The notes under the pieces are model-generated. The model searched no databases and had not been told where the DNA came from. It was given only the letters and a program-made list of their open reading frames with translations. Below are positions 17,781-25,764 of a DNA stretch of 64,000 bases, one piece after another. Numbering within the stretch: the stretch's first letter is position 1; each line of letters starts with the position of its first letter. Position numbers and translations under genes: made by a program. This DNA is from Bacteroidota bacterium (lineage in GTDB: Bacteria > Bacteroidota > Bacteroidia > Cytophagales > Cyclobacteriaceae), in the NCBI GenBank assembly GCA_018266055.1, contig JAFDYT010000019.1, positions 1 to 64,000 on the forward strand, given 5' to 3'.

Positions 17781-18713
17781 ATGAGCATGTCTTCTTCCTT
17801 CCGTTTGATTGTAGTTCTTTTCATCACCGTACTGTCGCTATCGGCATCTGCACAAAAGCCAATCGAAGGCCGATGGGATTTGGTCGTCGCCAAAGACGGT
17901 AAAGAACTTCCTTCCTGGTTGGAGGTGCGTCACTCTGGAACACATACGTTGGTCGGTCGCTTCTGTTATGCCTTCGGCAGTGCCCGGCCTGTGGCAGAAG
18001 TAAAGTACAACAGCGGCAAGTTCAGTTTCTCTATCCCACCGCAGTGGGAGCCCGGCAACACCAACATGGACTTTGAAGGAACGGTAGAAGGCGACAGCCT
18101 TCACGGAACGATGCTTTATACCGACGGCAAAACCTATGCGTGGAAAGGGGTGCGTGCGCCCGCTCTTCGTCACGACATGAACCCCGTGTGGAATAAGCCC
18201 ACGATCATTTTCAACGGCAAAGACCTTACCGGCTGGCACGCGATGGGCGAGAACCAATGGGTAGTAGAAGGCGGTATATTGAAAAGCCCCAAGTCGGGTG
18301 CCAACCTGGTGACCGACAACGCCTACATGGATTTTAAACTGCACATCGAGTTTCGTTATCCCAAGGGAAGCAACAGCGGCGTGTATCTGCGCGGCCGCTA
18401 TGAAGTGCAAGTAACCGATAGCAAGGGGTTAGAACCTTACGACGATCAGTTCAGCGGCATCTACGGATTCTTGCCGCCCAATGAAATGGTGGCCAAAGCC
18501 GCCGGCGAATGGCAGTCGTACGACATTACGCTGATTGGAAGAAGGGTAACCGTTGTGGCCAACGGCAGCACCGTTATTAATGATCAGGTGATCCCCGGCA
18601 TTACCGGCGGTGCATTGAACAGTCGCGAAGGCGAGCCCGGCCCGATTTTGATTCAGGGTGATCACGGCCCGATTGAGTACCGCAACATCATTCTCACTAC
18701 GGTAAAAGAGTAA
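17781..18713 (+). CDS. Exported DUF1080 (3-keto-disaccharide hydrolase-like) protein
   Basis: 310 residues with a signal peptide (~1-24, SMSSSFRLIVVLFITVLSLSA). A ~100-residue beta-rich N-terminal part (IEGRWDLVVAKDGKELPSW ...) is followed by a DUF1080 lectin-like domain (~140-308) with the family hallmarks FNGKDLTGWHAMG, FKLHIEFRYPKGSNSGVYLRG, and a closing IEYRNIIL. DUF1080 proteins include enzymes that cleave 3-keto-glycosides. A second DUF1080 gene with two such domains lies at 49826. Stands alone, convergent with the SRPBCC gene 2 bp away. Confidence 0.88.
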   Translation: MSMSSSFRLIVVLFITVLSLSASAQKPIEGRWDLVVAKDGKELPSWLEVRHSGTHTLVGRFCYAFGSARPVAEVKYNSGKFSFSIPPQWEPGNTNMDFEGTVEGDSLHGTMLYTDGKTYAWKGVRAPALRHDMNPVWNKPTIIFNGKDLTGWHAMGENQWVVEGGILKSPKSGANLVTDNAYMDFKLHIEFRYPKGSNSGVYLRGRYEVQVTDSKGLEPYDDQFSGIYGFLPPNEMVAKAAGEWQSYDITLIGRRVTVVANGSTVINDQVIPGITGGALNSREGEPGPILIQGDHGPIEYRNIILTTVKE

Positions 18714-18715
18714 GC

Positions 18716-19093
18716 TTACTCGTAAAACTCCTGCAGGGAGCCGAAGTAGCTTTCGTTCCAGCCTTCCACGATGTCGTCATAGTCGATATCGGGAATATTG
18801 GTGTGGCGCAGTTCGGCCGACGTGCCTGTGGCGTGCGAATGCAGAATGATGGTGACGATAGAAGGCTCCGCTTGCTCGCCGAAGTACCATTGCTGTACAA
18901 TCTTCTTGCTCTCGACAAACTCGATGTTCTTGCCGACGATGCTGCCGTCCCACAGGGAAAACTCAGAGCCCGGCTCGGTACTCATTTCGGCGGGTTCGCC
19001 CGTCCACAACTGCAATGTGGCAGGTAAGGTGAGGGCAAGGTACACGTCTTCCGGCGGTGCGGCGATCAGGTAGTATTTTTTGTAGTCTTTCAC
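18716..19093 (-). CDS. SRPBCC/AHSA1-like protein
   Basis: 125 residues from a GTG start. The chain has the START/Bet v1-like pattern: MKDYKKYYLIAAPPEDVYLALT, then LQLWTGEPAEMSTEPGSEFSLWDG, IVGKNIEFVESKKIVQQW, and a final helix YDDIVEGWNESYFGSLQEFY. Activator-of-Hsp90-like members of this superfamily bind small hydrophobic ligands or assist folding; the specific role here is unknown. It ends 2 bp from the DUF1080 stop codon, tail to tail. The 21-bp array begins 155 bp upstream of its start. Confidence 0.8.
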   Translation of the reverse strand: MKDYKKYYLIAAPPEDVYLALTLPATLQLWTGEPAEMSTEPGSEFSLWDGSIVGKNIEFVESKKIVQQWYFGEQAEPSIVTIILHSHATGTSAELRHTNIPDIDYDDIVEGWNESYFGSLQEFYE

Positions 19094-19246
19094 AGTGCCA
19101 AGGTCAGCACTTGGGGCGGTACTTACAACTATTGCGGTTCAATTTTAAGGCCAACGGCACACAGCCAAATCTACGGAATGGCGTCCTTAAGGCGTTTTTG
19201 ACCCTTATTTACCTATGTATGGCCTGCGTGACTCGTTTTGGTACCC

Positions 19247-19609
19247 ATGTCGTCTCACTTGAGTACCAAGTCGTCTCACTTAGGTACCAAGTCGTCTCAC
19301 TTGGGTACCAAGTCGTCTCATTTGGGTACCAAGTCAGATGAATTACTGCCCATGTCGTCTCACTTGGGTACCAAGTCAGATGACTTGCTGCCCATGTCGT
19401 CTCCTTTGGGTACCAAGTCAGATGACTTACTGCCTATGTCGTCTCATTTGGGTACCAAGTCAGATGACTTACTACCCATGTCGCCTCACTTGGGTACCAA
19501 GTCAGATGACTTACTACCCATGTCGTCTCATTTGGGTACCAAGTCAGATAACTTACTACCCATGTCGTCTAACTTAAGTGCCAAGTTAATCGACATGGGG
19601 CCTAAATAG
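19247..19609 (+). CDS. Possible heptapeptide-repeat ORF spanning the tandem array (doubtful)
   Basis: An ATG at 19247 opens a 120-residue frame made almost wholly of heptapeptides SSHLGTK and SDDLLPM, ending in a non-repeat tail. No clear ribosome-binding site precedes it. The other two plus-strand frames are also largely open, which is expected for a 21-bp unit without stops. In favour of coding, I count 19 unit-to-consensus substitutions, of which 12 fall on third positions of this frame, 6 on first and 1 on second, and 10 are synonymous. Treat as a hypothesis. Confidence 0.25.
   Translation: MSSHLSTKSSHLGTKSSHLGTKSSHLGTKSDELLPMSSHLGTKSDDLLPMSSPLGTKSDDLLPMSSHLGTKSDDLLPMSPHLGTKSDDLLPMSSHLGTKSDNLLPMSSNLSAKLIDMGPK
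19249..19584. repeat. 21-bp tandem array, 16 units (array 1)
   Basis: Sixteen consecutive 21-bp units, 336 bp in all. The order is four A units, then six B-A pairs, so a 42-bp higher-order repeat follows a 21-bp one. Every full A unit plus the next two bases contains the dyad ACTTGG-GTA-CCAAGT, with GGTACC at its heart. Each A-to-B junction contains AAGTCA-GA-TGACTT. Adjacent A and B dyad centres are 10.5 bp apart and repeat every 42 bp, so all face one side of the helix. There are no spacers, so this is not a CRISPR array. Last unit (19564-19584) is degenerate. Confidence 0.95.
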
Positions 19610-19776
19610 TCTGATGCAGGGGTAAACACTGTCGTCTTGATACCTGACCAATCTCATTTATGGCGTAAAAAAGGCGTTTTGGTCCTTAGCAAAGCGAATG
19701 GAGGACAGGAGAGGGGTCTTTCTTCCTGGGTTTTGAGATCATCAATAGCCATGCCTTGGTATTGATCAACGTGCTG

Positions 19777-20985
19777 TTACACATAACTTATCCACCACTT
19801 CGCTTTGTTTCTCTTCTTTAACTCATACCAATATACGCAGGCCGGATAAAGGATGACCACCACACCAATCCACAGCGCATAGGTACCTGGCAAAGTGAGA
19901 CCGAACTTACCCACGAGCAGGGGTGATGCTTTCCCCGGCGATCCTTTAAAAATCATGGTGCTGACCGGATGGCCTGCCGCCACTACAGCTATCAGCGCCA
20001 GCATATGAATAACCAGAATATGGAGCACATAATAAAACAGGGCCACGTTGCCAAACAATGAAACGGGTTTCATCCAGTCGCGCGTTTTTGACTCAAGTCC
20101 ACGCAGCAACAGCATGGCAACACCCAGGGTGGCACACAGAAAGTCTAAAGACGGTGGATATTTTTCTACATTTAAAAACGACATGATCGTCTTCGTTACT
20201 GTTTCCTGATGACTCCAGGGATATAAATCGCCATAGTTATTGACCGCGCGCAGGGCCACAAACAATAACAGACTGCCGCAGCCAAGCCAAAGCAGTGCTC
20301 TTCTTCGTGCGGCGGGTGCGAAATCTGCATCATACAATCGGCCGAGGCAATACCCCAATGTCATTACTCCGATCCACGGAATGAGGGGATAAGTAAACTG
20401 CAGGGAATAGTCGTTGGCAAGCGGGAATAACTTTGCCACGTGAAAGAATGACCAGAGCATATCGGCTGGCGATCCTTCGGCAAAGGAAACGCTGTCGAAG
20501 GCGTTGTGGCCGCACACAATCAAGGCCCCAATAAGTAGAATAATTTTGAAATTGAAGTGCAGAAGCAACGATAAGAATAGCATGCTGAACCCGATTGTTG
20601 AAATGATGTTGCTGGTGATGTGATGAAAGGCAGGATCGAAGTGCCATGCAAAATGGACCAGTGTCAGTTGCAAAGCAATTAACCATAGGCCGCGTGTGAA
20701 CAGAAAGAAAGCCGCTTCGGATTTTGATTTGCGCTGAGCGATGAAGTACGCCGAAGTACCCGCCAACAAAATAAAGGTAGGCGCGCACAAATGTGTGATG
20801 AGTCGCGTAGCAAAGATGGCAGGAGTAGTATGCTGCAAATCGGTAGGGCTGAAGAGATACGTACCGGCAAAAAAGTAAATGCGCACGTGATCTAAAGCCA
20901 TGATGATCATGACCAGTCCGCGAAGTACATCAATCGATTCGATACGGCCAATGCCGGCGGGCACTGGTTTAGTGTGAAGTGTCAT
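19777..20985 (-). CDS. DUF1624 / heparan-alpha-glucosaminide N-acetyltransferase-like membrane protein
   Basis: 402 residues with about ten membrane helices. The N-terminus carries the family signature RIESIDVLRGLVMIIMALDH, with the Asp-His expected in this acyltransferase family, then APTFILLAGTSAYF. Relatives transfer acetyl groups across the membrane to sugars (the human enzyme acetylates heparan glucosamine); in Bacteroidota the substrates are unknown. A possible 30-residue membrane peptide is encoded 35 bp upstream on the same strand. Confidence 0.88.
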   Translation of the reverse strand: MTLHTKPVPAGIGRIESIDVLRGLVMIIMALDHVRIYFFAGTYLFSPTDLQHTTPAIFATRLITHLCAPTFILLAGTSAYFIAQRKSKSEAAFFLFTRGLWLIALQLTLVHFAWHFDPAFHHITSNIISTIGFSMLFLSLLLHFNFKIILLIGALIVCGHNAFDSVSFAEGSPADMLWSFFHVAKLFPLANDYSLQFTYPLIPWIGVMTLGYCLGRLYDADFAPAARRRALLWLGCGSLLLFVALRAVNNYGDLYPWSHQETVTKTIMSFLNVEKYPPSLDFLCATLGVAMLLLRGLESKTRDWMKPVSLFGNVALFYYVLHILVIHMLALIAVVAAGHPVSTMIFKGSPGKASPLLVGKFGLTLPGTYALWIGVVVILYPACVYWYELKKRNKAKWWISYV

Positions 20986-21020
20986 TGAATAATACGTGTA
21001 GTGTAGTTGGTGATGGAAGG

Positions 21021-21113
21021 CTAACAGAACAAGACCAGCAATGAAATAATCAGAATAGTGCCCAGTACAATACAGTAGGTCAGGCGCGAGGTGTCTTCCT
21101 GCGAGAGAAACAT
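21021..21113 (-). CDS. Possible 30-residue single-helix membrane peptide
   Basis: ATG at 21113, TAG at 21021. The product has a short polar head (MFLSQEDTSRLTY) and one continuous hydrophobic helix ending in Cys (CIVLGTILIISLLVLFC). A -7-like box TACTTTTG lies 16 bp upstream of the start codon and the DUF1624 gene starts 35 bp downstream, so it could be the first gene of that unit. No homologue is known to me. Being so short it could be chance, but the clean membrane-helix composition and the promoter argue for a real small protein. Confidence 0.4.
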   Translation of the reverse strand: MFLSQEDTSRLTYCIVLGTILIISLLVLFC

Positions 21114-21129
21114 AAATACTTTTTTACGG

Positions 21130-21137
21130 CAAAAGTA
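21130..21137 (-). promoter_or_regulatory. -7 box TACTTTTG
   Basis: Minus-strand match to the Bacteroidota -7 consensus TAnnTTTG, 16 bp before the ATG of the small membrane peptide and 144 bp before the DUF1624 start. No clear TTTG -33 element is seen upstream. Confidence 0.4.
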
Positions 21138-21236
21138 GATTTCTAGCTAGCGGTGGGGTATTACAGTTGTTTCATTTAGTGTAATTAATGTTGCCTAAAT
21201 GGGATTGGAGGTGACACTTTTGCCAATAAATTCACA

Positions 21237-22268
21237 TTAGTAGATAAACAAACCCAAGGCATAAAACTGATCGCTGGTGCCGTCAAAAGGAGCTACAACT
21301 TTGCCGTTCTTACAAAGCAAGGAAGAGTGTGCGATTGGCCCATCGCAGGTAACATACACGTCGTTGTCATAGACTGCAATTGCATACGCCTGATTGGAGT
21401 TGGAGTTGCCTTCTGTAAGCGAAACGGCTTCGCCATTTTTCCAGTACTTGGCAACTTTAAAACCCTTGGCATTCGTTTCGTATCCGGCCACGTAGACTAC
21501 ATCTCCTGAAACAGTAATTGCATAGGCACACGCAGGTGTAGTGCCGGCGGTCAGATCTATTCGTGTTCCGTTTTTCCAATACGAAGCGCGGAGATCAGTG
21601 CCTTGTGCGGAATAACTACCTGCAGCATATACGTCGGTACCCTGGACGGTAACTGCTCTTGCTATACCAGAAAACTGGTAAACTACTGTCTTGCCATTTT
21701 TCCAGATGAAGGAGTTTGGCAATGCTTTGTTAGTTTGGTAACCTGCGATAAAGAAATCAGGCGATGCATCAGCGATGGCCGAGGCAAGCCCGCTGGCCGA
21801 CTGCGATGAATTGTCCAGCAAATGATTTAGTTGCCCGATGGACCAATACGCAGGAACCGAAGTAGCTCCAAAGTGTGCTTCGCCAGCCAGGTAAACCTTT
21901 TCGTTTAGTATTGCCATGGACGTGGCCGTGATGGTATCTGCAATGGTGACGGCATTTTTGTTCTTCCAATACTTAAGGATAGACCCTTCGTAACCAACGG
22001 TATAAATATCATTGCCCGTTACCTGAATGCCGAATAGCGCACTGTTGGTTTTACCATCCGTGAGGGGAGTGGCAATCCCATTTTTCCAGTAGGTAGCGGT
22101 GAAGATTGAATCCGATCCGTATCGTTTAGCGCCGGCTAAATAGATATTGCCTGGATGATAGCGCGGCATGTGGTAATCAATAGTGCTGCAGGAAGTCATG
22201 GCGACTGCAAGCCATCCAATTCCAAAGGTATGAATGAACTTTTTCCACACGCTGATTATCCAAGTCAT
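21237..22268 (-). CDS. Lipoprotein with YWKNG propeller repeats
   Basis: 343 residues. An N-terminal hydrophobic segment ends in LAVAMTSC, a lipobox. The rest is six or seven repeats of ~45 residues with the pattern VYVAGYE...YWKNGE...L-T-G, a layout typical of a beta-propeller. It is probably exported and lipid-anchored. It follows another propeller lipoprotein by 12 bp and belongs to the cluster downstream of the ECF sigma/FecR genes. The ligand is unknown; the propeller could present a binding surface. Confidence 0.75.
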   Translation of the reverse strand: MTWIISVWKKFIHTFGIGWLAVAMTSCSTIDYHMPRYHPGNIYLAGAKRYGSDSIFTATYWKNGIATPLTDGKTNSALFGIQVTGNDIYTVGYEGSILKYWKNKNAVTIADTITATSMAILNEKVYLAGEAHFGATSVPAYWSIGQLNHLLDNSSQSASGLASAIADASPDFFIAGYQTNKALPNSFIWKNGKTVVYQFSGIARAVTVQGTDVYAAGSYSAQGTDLRASYWKNGTRIDLTAGTTPACAYAITVSGDVVYVAGYETNAKGFKVAKYWKNGEAVSLTEGNSNSNQAYAIAVYDNDVYVTCDGPIAHSSLLCKNGKVVAPFDGTSDQFYALGLFIY

Positions 22269-22280
22269 ACGCGATGCTGA

Positions 22281-23702
22281 TTATTGCAAATGTAAAACCC
22301 AAAAATCATAGTAACCATGATTTCCGGAGGTGTCGCCATCATTGCTGTCGCTGTATGCACTTATCGAGACTGTTTTATCGGCCGAAAGCGTTATCGATGC
22401 CGGCCAATCTGCGCGTGATCCTCCAACGCATCGTTGCCAGTTTAGTTTACCGTCTGCACCGATTTCTACAAGCCATACATCGGATTGTCCATGGTTGCCC
22501 GTAACATCTCCGTCAAGGCTATCTGTTAACCCCAGGAGCAGGGTTGTCCCGTTCGTAACCTCAACGGCCGATTGGAACGTGTCATTGCCCGCCCCTCCTA
22601 AACAATGTTGCCACAGCAGGTTTCCTGTTGAAGAAAGGTTTATCACCCACCCATCATCAGTAGCATTGGAAACACCGTGATCGGAATGATTATGATATCC
22701 TGTTATATCGCCGTCGCCGCTCATCGTTTCACCACTGACAAGGATAGTGCCGTTGCTTAGTTGAAGAATAGATGAAGGCCTGTCGGCTTTGCTGCCTCCG
22801 AAGTCCTTCTTCCAAATCAGTCCCCCGTTCAAGTCGACTTTGACCACCCATAGATCAGAAAGGATATCCACAGAACCGTCGTTAACGATGTGCGACCCGG
22901 CAATCTGACCATCCGTACTTTTGGTACTTGCGGCCAGAAGGAGGTTCCCATCCGAAGAAATAGTTAAGCAGGTGAACCGATCTTCGTTGGAACCGCCGTA
23001 TTTCTTCTGTTGAATTAAATTCAGGTTGACATCCAGCTTTACTAACCACGCGTCAGTATCTCCCCACGAAGAAATGTCGGTTAGGTCGCCATCCGTGCTG
23101 TTGGTGGAACCGGCCATCCACACGCTTCCGTCGGGTGCCTGGACCATAGGGCCGGCAAAGTCATTACCATTTCCTCCCAGCATCAGTGACTTGATCATGT
23201 TTCCTTCCGAATCAATTTTGATTAGCAAGGCGTCAGTTCCATCGTGAGTGGGACCAATTCCATATTTGGAAGTAAGATCTCCATATGCCGATGCGCCAAT
23301 TATAAATCCACCATCCACAGTTGCAACAATGCTCAGGCCATTCTCATCTCCATATGAGCCATAGGTTTTAGACCAAACCATTGTTCCTGCCTTAGTAAGT
23401 TTTATTACCCACACGTCTGTGCCTCCCTTTGTGTCAGGCACATCACCACTTGCATTTGATTCGGTTGTTCCAACGATCACCAAACTGCCATCCGCGAGGG
23501 TGACATGTGAAGTAGCCCAATCACCCTGTTGACCACCAGGCATTTTTTGCCATTGCGTGGTGTACTGCACTACGGGTGATACCTCAGGAGGCACCACGGG
23601 TGGTGCTACAGGTTTGACTTCACTTTGCTTGCATGCGGAAAGAATAGACAAAATGAATAAAGAGAAAAGGCGGAGATAACGGCTACTAATAAGCATATAC
23701 AT
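22281..23702 (-). CDS. Lipoprotein with WVVKLD-GG repeats (beta-propeller-like)
   Basis: 473 residues. A signal peptide ends in ILSAC (lipobox), followed by a Pro/Val-rich linker (VKPVAPPVVPPEVSPVV). Then come six or so repeats of 55-65 residues of the form DVWVIKLTKAGTMVWSKTYG ... DGGFIIGAS, with recurring GDVTGNHG-like turns. This repeat is common in Bacteroidota surface proteins and predicts a propeller. It starts at an ATG directly before a second in-frame ATG (23696). It is separated from the lipoprotein gene before it by a terminator-like hairpin, so expression of the two propeller genes may be partly uncoupled from the sigma operon. Confidence 0.75.
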   Translation of the reverse strand: MYMLISSRYLRLFSLFILSILSACKQSEVKPVAPPVVPPEVSPVVQYTTQWQKMPGGQQGDWATSHVTLADGSLVIVGTTESNASGDVPDTKGGTDVWVIKLTKAGTMVWSKTYGSYGDENGLSIVATVDGGFIIGASAYGDLTSKYGIGPTHDGTDALLIKIDSEGNMIKSLMLGGNGNDFAGPMVQAPDGSVWMAGSTNSTDGDLTDISSWGDTDAWLVKLDVNLNLIQQKKYGGSNEDRFTCLTISSDGNLLLAASTKSTDGQIAGSHIVNDGSVDILSDLWVVKVDLNGGLIWKKDFGGSKADRPSSILQLSNGTILVSGETMSGDGDITGYHNHSDHGVSNATDDGWVINLSSTGNLLWQHCLGGAGNDTFQSAVEVTNGTTLLLGLTDSLDGDVTGNHGQSDVWLVEIGADGKLNWQRCVGGSRADWPASITLSADKTVSISAYSDSNDGDTSGNHGYYDFWVLHLQ

Positions 23703-23721
23703 ATAGTGTGAGTAAAAAAAG

Positions 23722-23750
23722 AAAAGCCCAACACAGTAGTGCGGGCCTTT
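23722..23750 (-). terminator. Terminator after the 23765-24463 lipoprotein gene
   Basis: On the minus strand the stem GGCCC...GGGC with inner CAC/GTG pairing is followed by TTTTCTTTTTTT. It lies just after the stop at 23765. Confidence 0.6.
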
Positions 23751-23764
23751 CAGAATAGTGCAGC

Positions 23765-24463
23765 TTATTTCTTTAAGATGTAAATGGAGTGTGTATAGGA
23801 ATCATACTTCATCAACGTAATCGAATTGGCGTCGAAGTTGATGATGTAATAGGCACCTTTCAAAAGCTTCGTTTCATAGCCAGCCGGATAGGTTTTGGAA
23901 TCATCAAACTTTAAGCCAACGTAAGGACTGTTAAAGAGACTAAACGTGCCGGATCCTCCCGTTGAGTTATCGGATGTAAAGGTGGCGTTGTATTGCCGGC
24001 CAGTGAACACCACTTTGATGTTTTTAATGTTTTTAGTGGTGTCGGCTGCATTTGCGGTTGACACGGTGGAGTACGTAAAGGTACCGGTGTACGTGCCTTG
24101 CAACTGCTTGCCTACTTTGGTCGTGTCAACTCCCCCGCATGAAGGTGGCGGTGTAAAGGTAGAGTCAGTGGCCTCTGTAAAATTTGTCACACGTACGCTG
24201 CGCACGTTGCTTCCATCAGATGGCAATTCTTCAAATGAAAATACGAACTTGCTTCCTGCTCGTGCTGTTGTAGAACTGAAACCTGTTACAGGATTGATTG
24301 TCCGCCCGTCTTTTAGCAGGATAAGCCCTCCGGAATTTGAAGCTGGCGCCTGAAGCACCAGGCCCAATACTTTTTGATCATTGGATGGCGTAACGCTATC
24401 CTGACTTTTGTTGCATGCAGTCATTGCCGCTGTGGATAGAAGTACCCAAAGAATTTTTTTCAT
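23765..24463 (-). CDS. Small lipoprotein of unknown function
   Basis: 232 residues from the ATG at 24463. An in-frame ATG at 24508 would add 15 polar residues before the signal peptide and is unlikely. The signal ends in TAAMTAC, a good lipobox with Cys17. The mature protein is Ser/Thr/Gly-rich and beta-predicted, with GTYTGTFTYSTVS and FTGRQYNATFTSDNSTGGSG, and resembles no family I can name. It lies downstream of the STN-domain gene and is closed by a hairpin, so it may be the last gene of the sigma/FecR/STN operon. Confidence 0.7.
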   Translation of the reverse strand: MKKILWVLLSTAAMTACNKSQDSVTPSNDQKVLGLVLQAPASNSGGLILLKDGRTINPVTGFSSTTARAGSKFVFSFEELPSDGSNVRSVRVTNFTEATDSTFTPPPSCGGVDTTKVGKQLQGTYTGTFTYSTVSTANAADTTKNIKNIKVVFTGRQYNATFTSDNSTGGSGTFSLFNSPYVGLKFDDSKTYPAGYETKLLKGAYYIINFDANSITLMKYDSYTHSIYILKK

Positions 24464-24543
24464 AACGTAAAGAGTTGGTTTTGTTTTACTATCGGATGAT
24501 TTGTTCATCCTTGCTTATAAAACACCCCATCCTGAGATTACCC

Positions 24544-25764
24544 TTACTTCCTTGATTGAATAGGAATGAAATAATAGACACTCAGTTCAGGGCCGATCCA
24601 GGTCTTCGTATTCGACACTGCGGTGGGGCTGTACGTATTGCTAAGCAGATAAGGTGGATAAAGAGTATAAAACAAATGATCCCCGTTGGTAAATCGTGAA
24701 AGAGTAGCGGGTGCATTGTTGATGTAGTAGTGCGTTACAAGTTGATTGAATACGAGACCTGCCTGAAGACTTATTTTTTTGTTTCGGAAAAACTCAAGTG
24801 CTACGGAATACCGCGTCAACGTGCTTTTGGCAGCAATGGGAAATTTGCTTCCGGTAGAGTCGTAATAAAAGCCGGATTTTGTAATGTCACCGCGTGAGAA
24901 ATTAAATCGCAGACGCAGCCGCCTGGATAACCCGATGCTTGTGCCTAGTCCGTACCGCACATGTGATACACTGAAATTGGTGTGTGCTGAAAGGGTGCCA
25001 TAAAGAAGAGGGATTCCTGTTCGCACAGACATCCCAACAAAAGAAGATTCATCTAGCGCCATGCCGGAATCAATAAAAAAAGGACTCGTTTTTTCTGTTG
25101 TCTTCGGAGACGGCTTAGGTGAAGCAGCTTTTTGCGGGGCTGTATTCTTCGTCTGGTCAGGCTTTCTTTGACGATCAACGCTCCGAATAGTATCCAAACG
25201 AAGTGTGTCTTTCGGTTGAATTGGTTGAGTGATTCGGGTACGCTGAATTGCGATAGAATCAGATGGTTTTGAAGCTGCGTGATCGTGTAGTTTTTTCACC
25301 GTATCGATCGTGGGTGTAACAATCTTTACAGGGCTTATCTTATTGGTTGTCGCAATCGTATTTACGGCCTCTTGTACCGCTGGCGTTTTACCTGATTCTT
25401 TTGTCACTGCCTTTAGCGGAGGGCTAACGCGTTTGGGTTTTAGGGCGGTAGAAAGTACAATGTAATTTTCAATTCGCTTCACCGTCATGCCCTCTTTCTT
25501 CAACCACGCCAGAAGAGCGGAGATCTCAAGCTTGCTACTTTTTAATGTCAGGTACTGACGCACATTCAATGCCTGAGGACTATATGAAAACACTAACCCA
25601 GTCTGTTTTGCAGCTAATGTAAGTAATGAGTCGAGACGGTATTTTCTTGGCTCCAGAAAAATAACCTGGTGGTTTTCAGGTGAACGCTGTTGTGCCGCGG
25701 CCTGGAAAGCCAGAAATCCAATCCATAAGTATGCAATTATTTTTAGTGGCTTAGAAGCAGCCAT
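24544..25764 (-). CDS. Exported STN-domain protein with C-terminal barrel-like region
   Basis: 406 residues. A signal peptide (~1-24) is followed by a secretin/TonB short N-terminal (STN) fold (~30-100: YRLDSLLTLAAKQTGLVFSY ... LLAWLKKEGMTVKRIENYIVLS), then a ~120-residue Thr/Pro/Lys-rich linker, and a final ~170 residues of alternating aromatic strands (RLRLRFNFSRGD, YSVALEFFRNKKISLQAGLV) that look like an outer-membrane beta-barrel or porin-like module. In classic FecA systems the STN domain contacts FecR. Here the STN sits on a small, non-TonB protein and overlaps the FecR gene by 14 bp, so a compact surface-signalling partner is likely. Confidence 0.75.
   Translation of the reverse strand: MAASKPLKIIAYLWIGFLAFQAAAQQRSPENHQVIFLEPRKYRLDSLLTLAAKQTGLVFSYSPQALNVRQYLTLKSSKLEISALLAWLKKEGMTVKRIENYIVLSTALKPKRVSPPLKAVTKESGKTPAVQEAVNTIATTNKISPVKIVTPTIDTVKKLHDHAASKPSDSIAIQRTRITQPIQPKDTLRLDTIRSVDRQRKPDQTKNTAPQKAASPKPSPKTTEKTSPFFIDSGMALDESSFVGMSVRTGIPLLYGTLSAHTNFSVSHVRYGLGTSIGLSRRLRLRFNFSRGDITKSGFYYDSTGSKFPIAAKSTLTRYSVALEFFRNKKISLQAGLVFNQLVTHYYINNAPATLSRFTNGDHLFYTLYPPYLLSNTYSPTAVSNTKTWIGPELSVYYFIPIQSRK

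Noticed and set aside
19249-19584. CRISPR array
   Set aside because: Units are contiguous, 21 bp, and similar throughout; there are no unique spacers and no cas genes.
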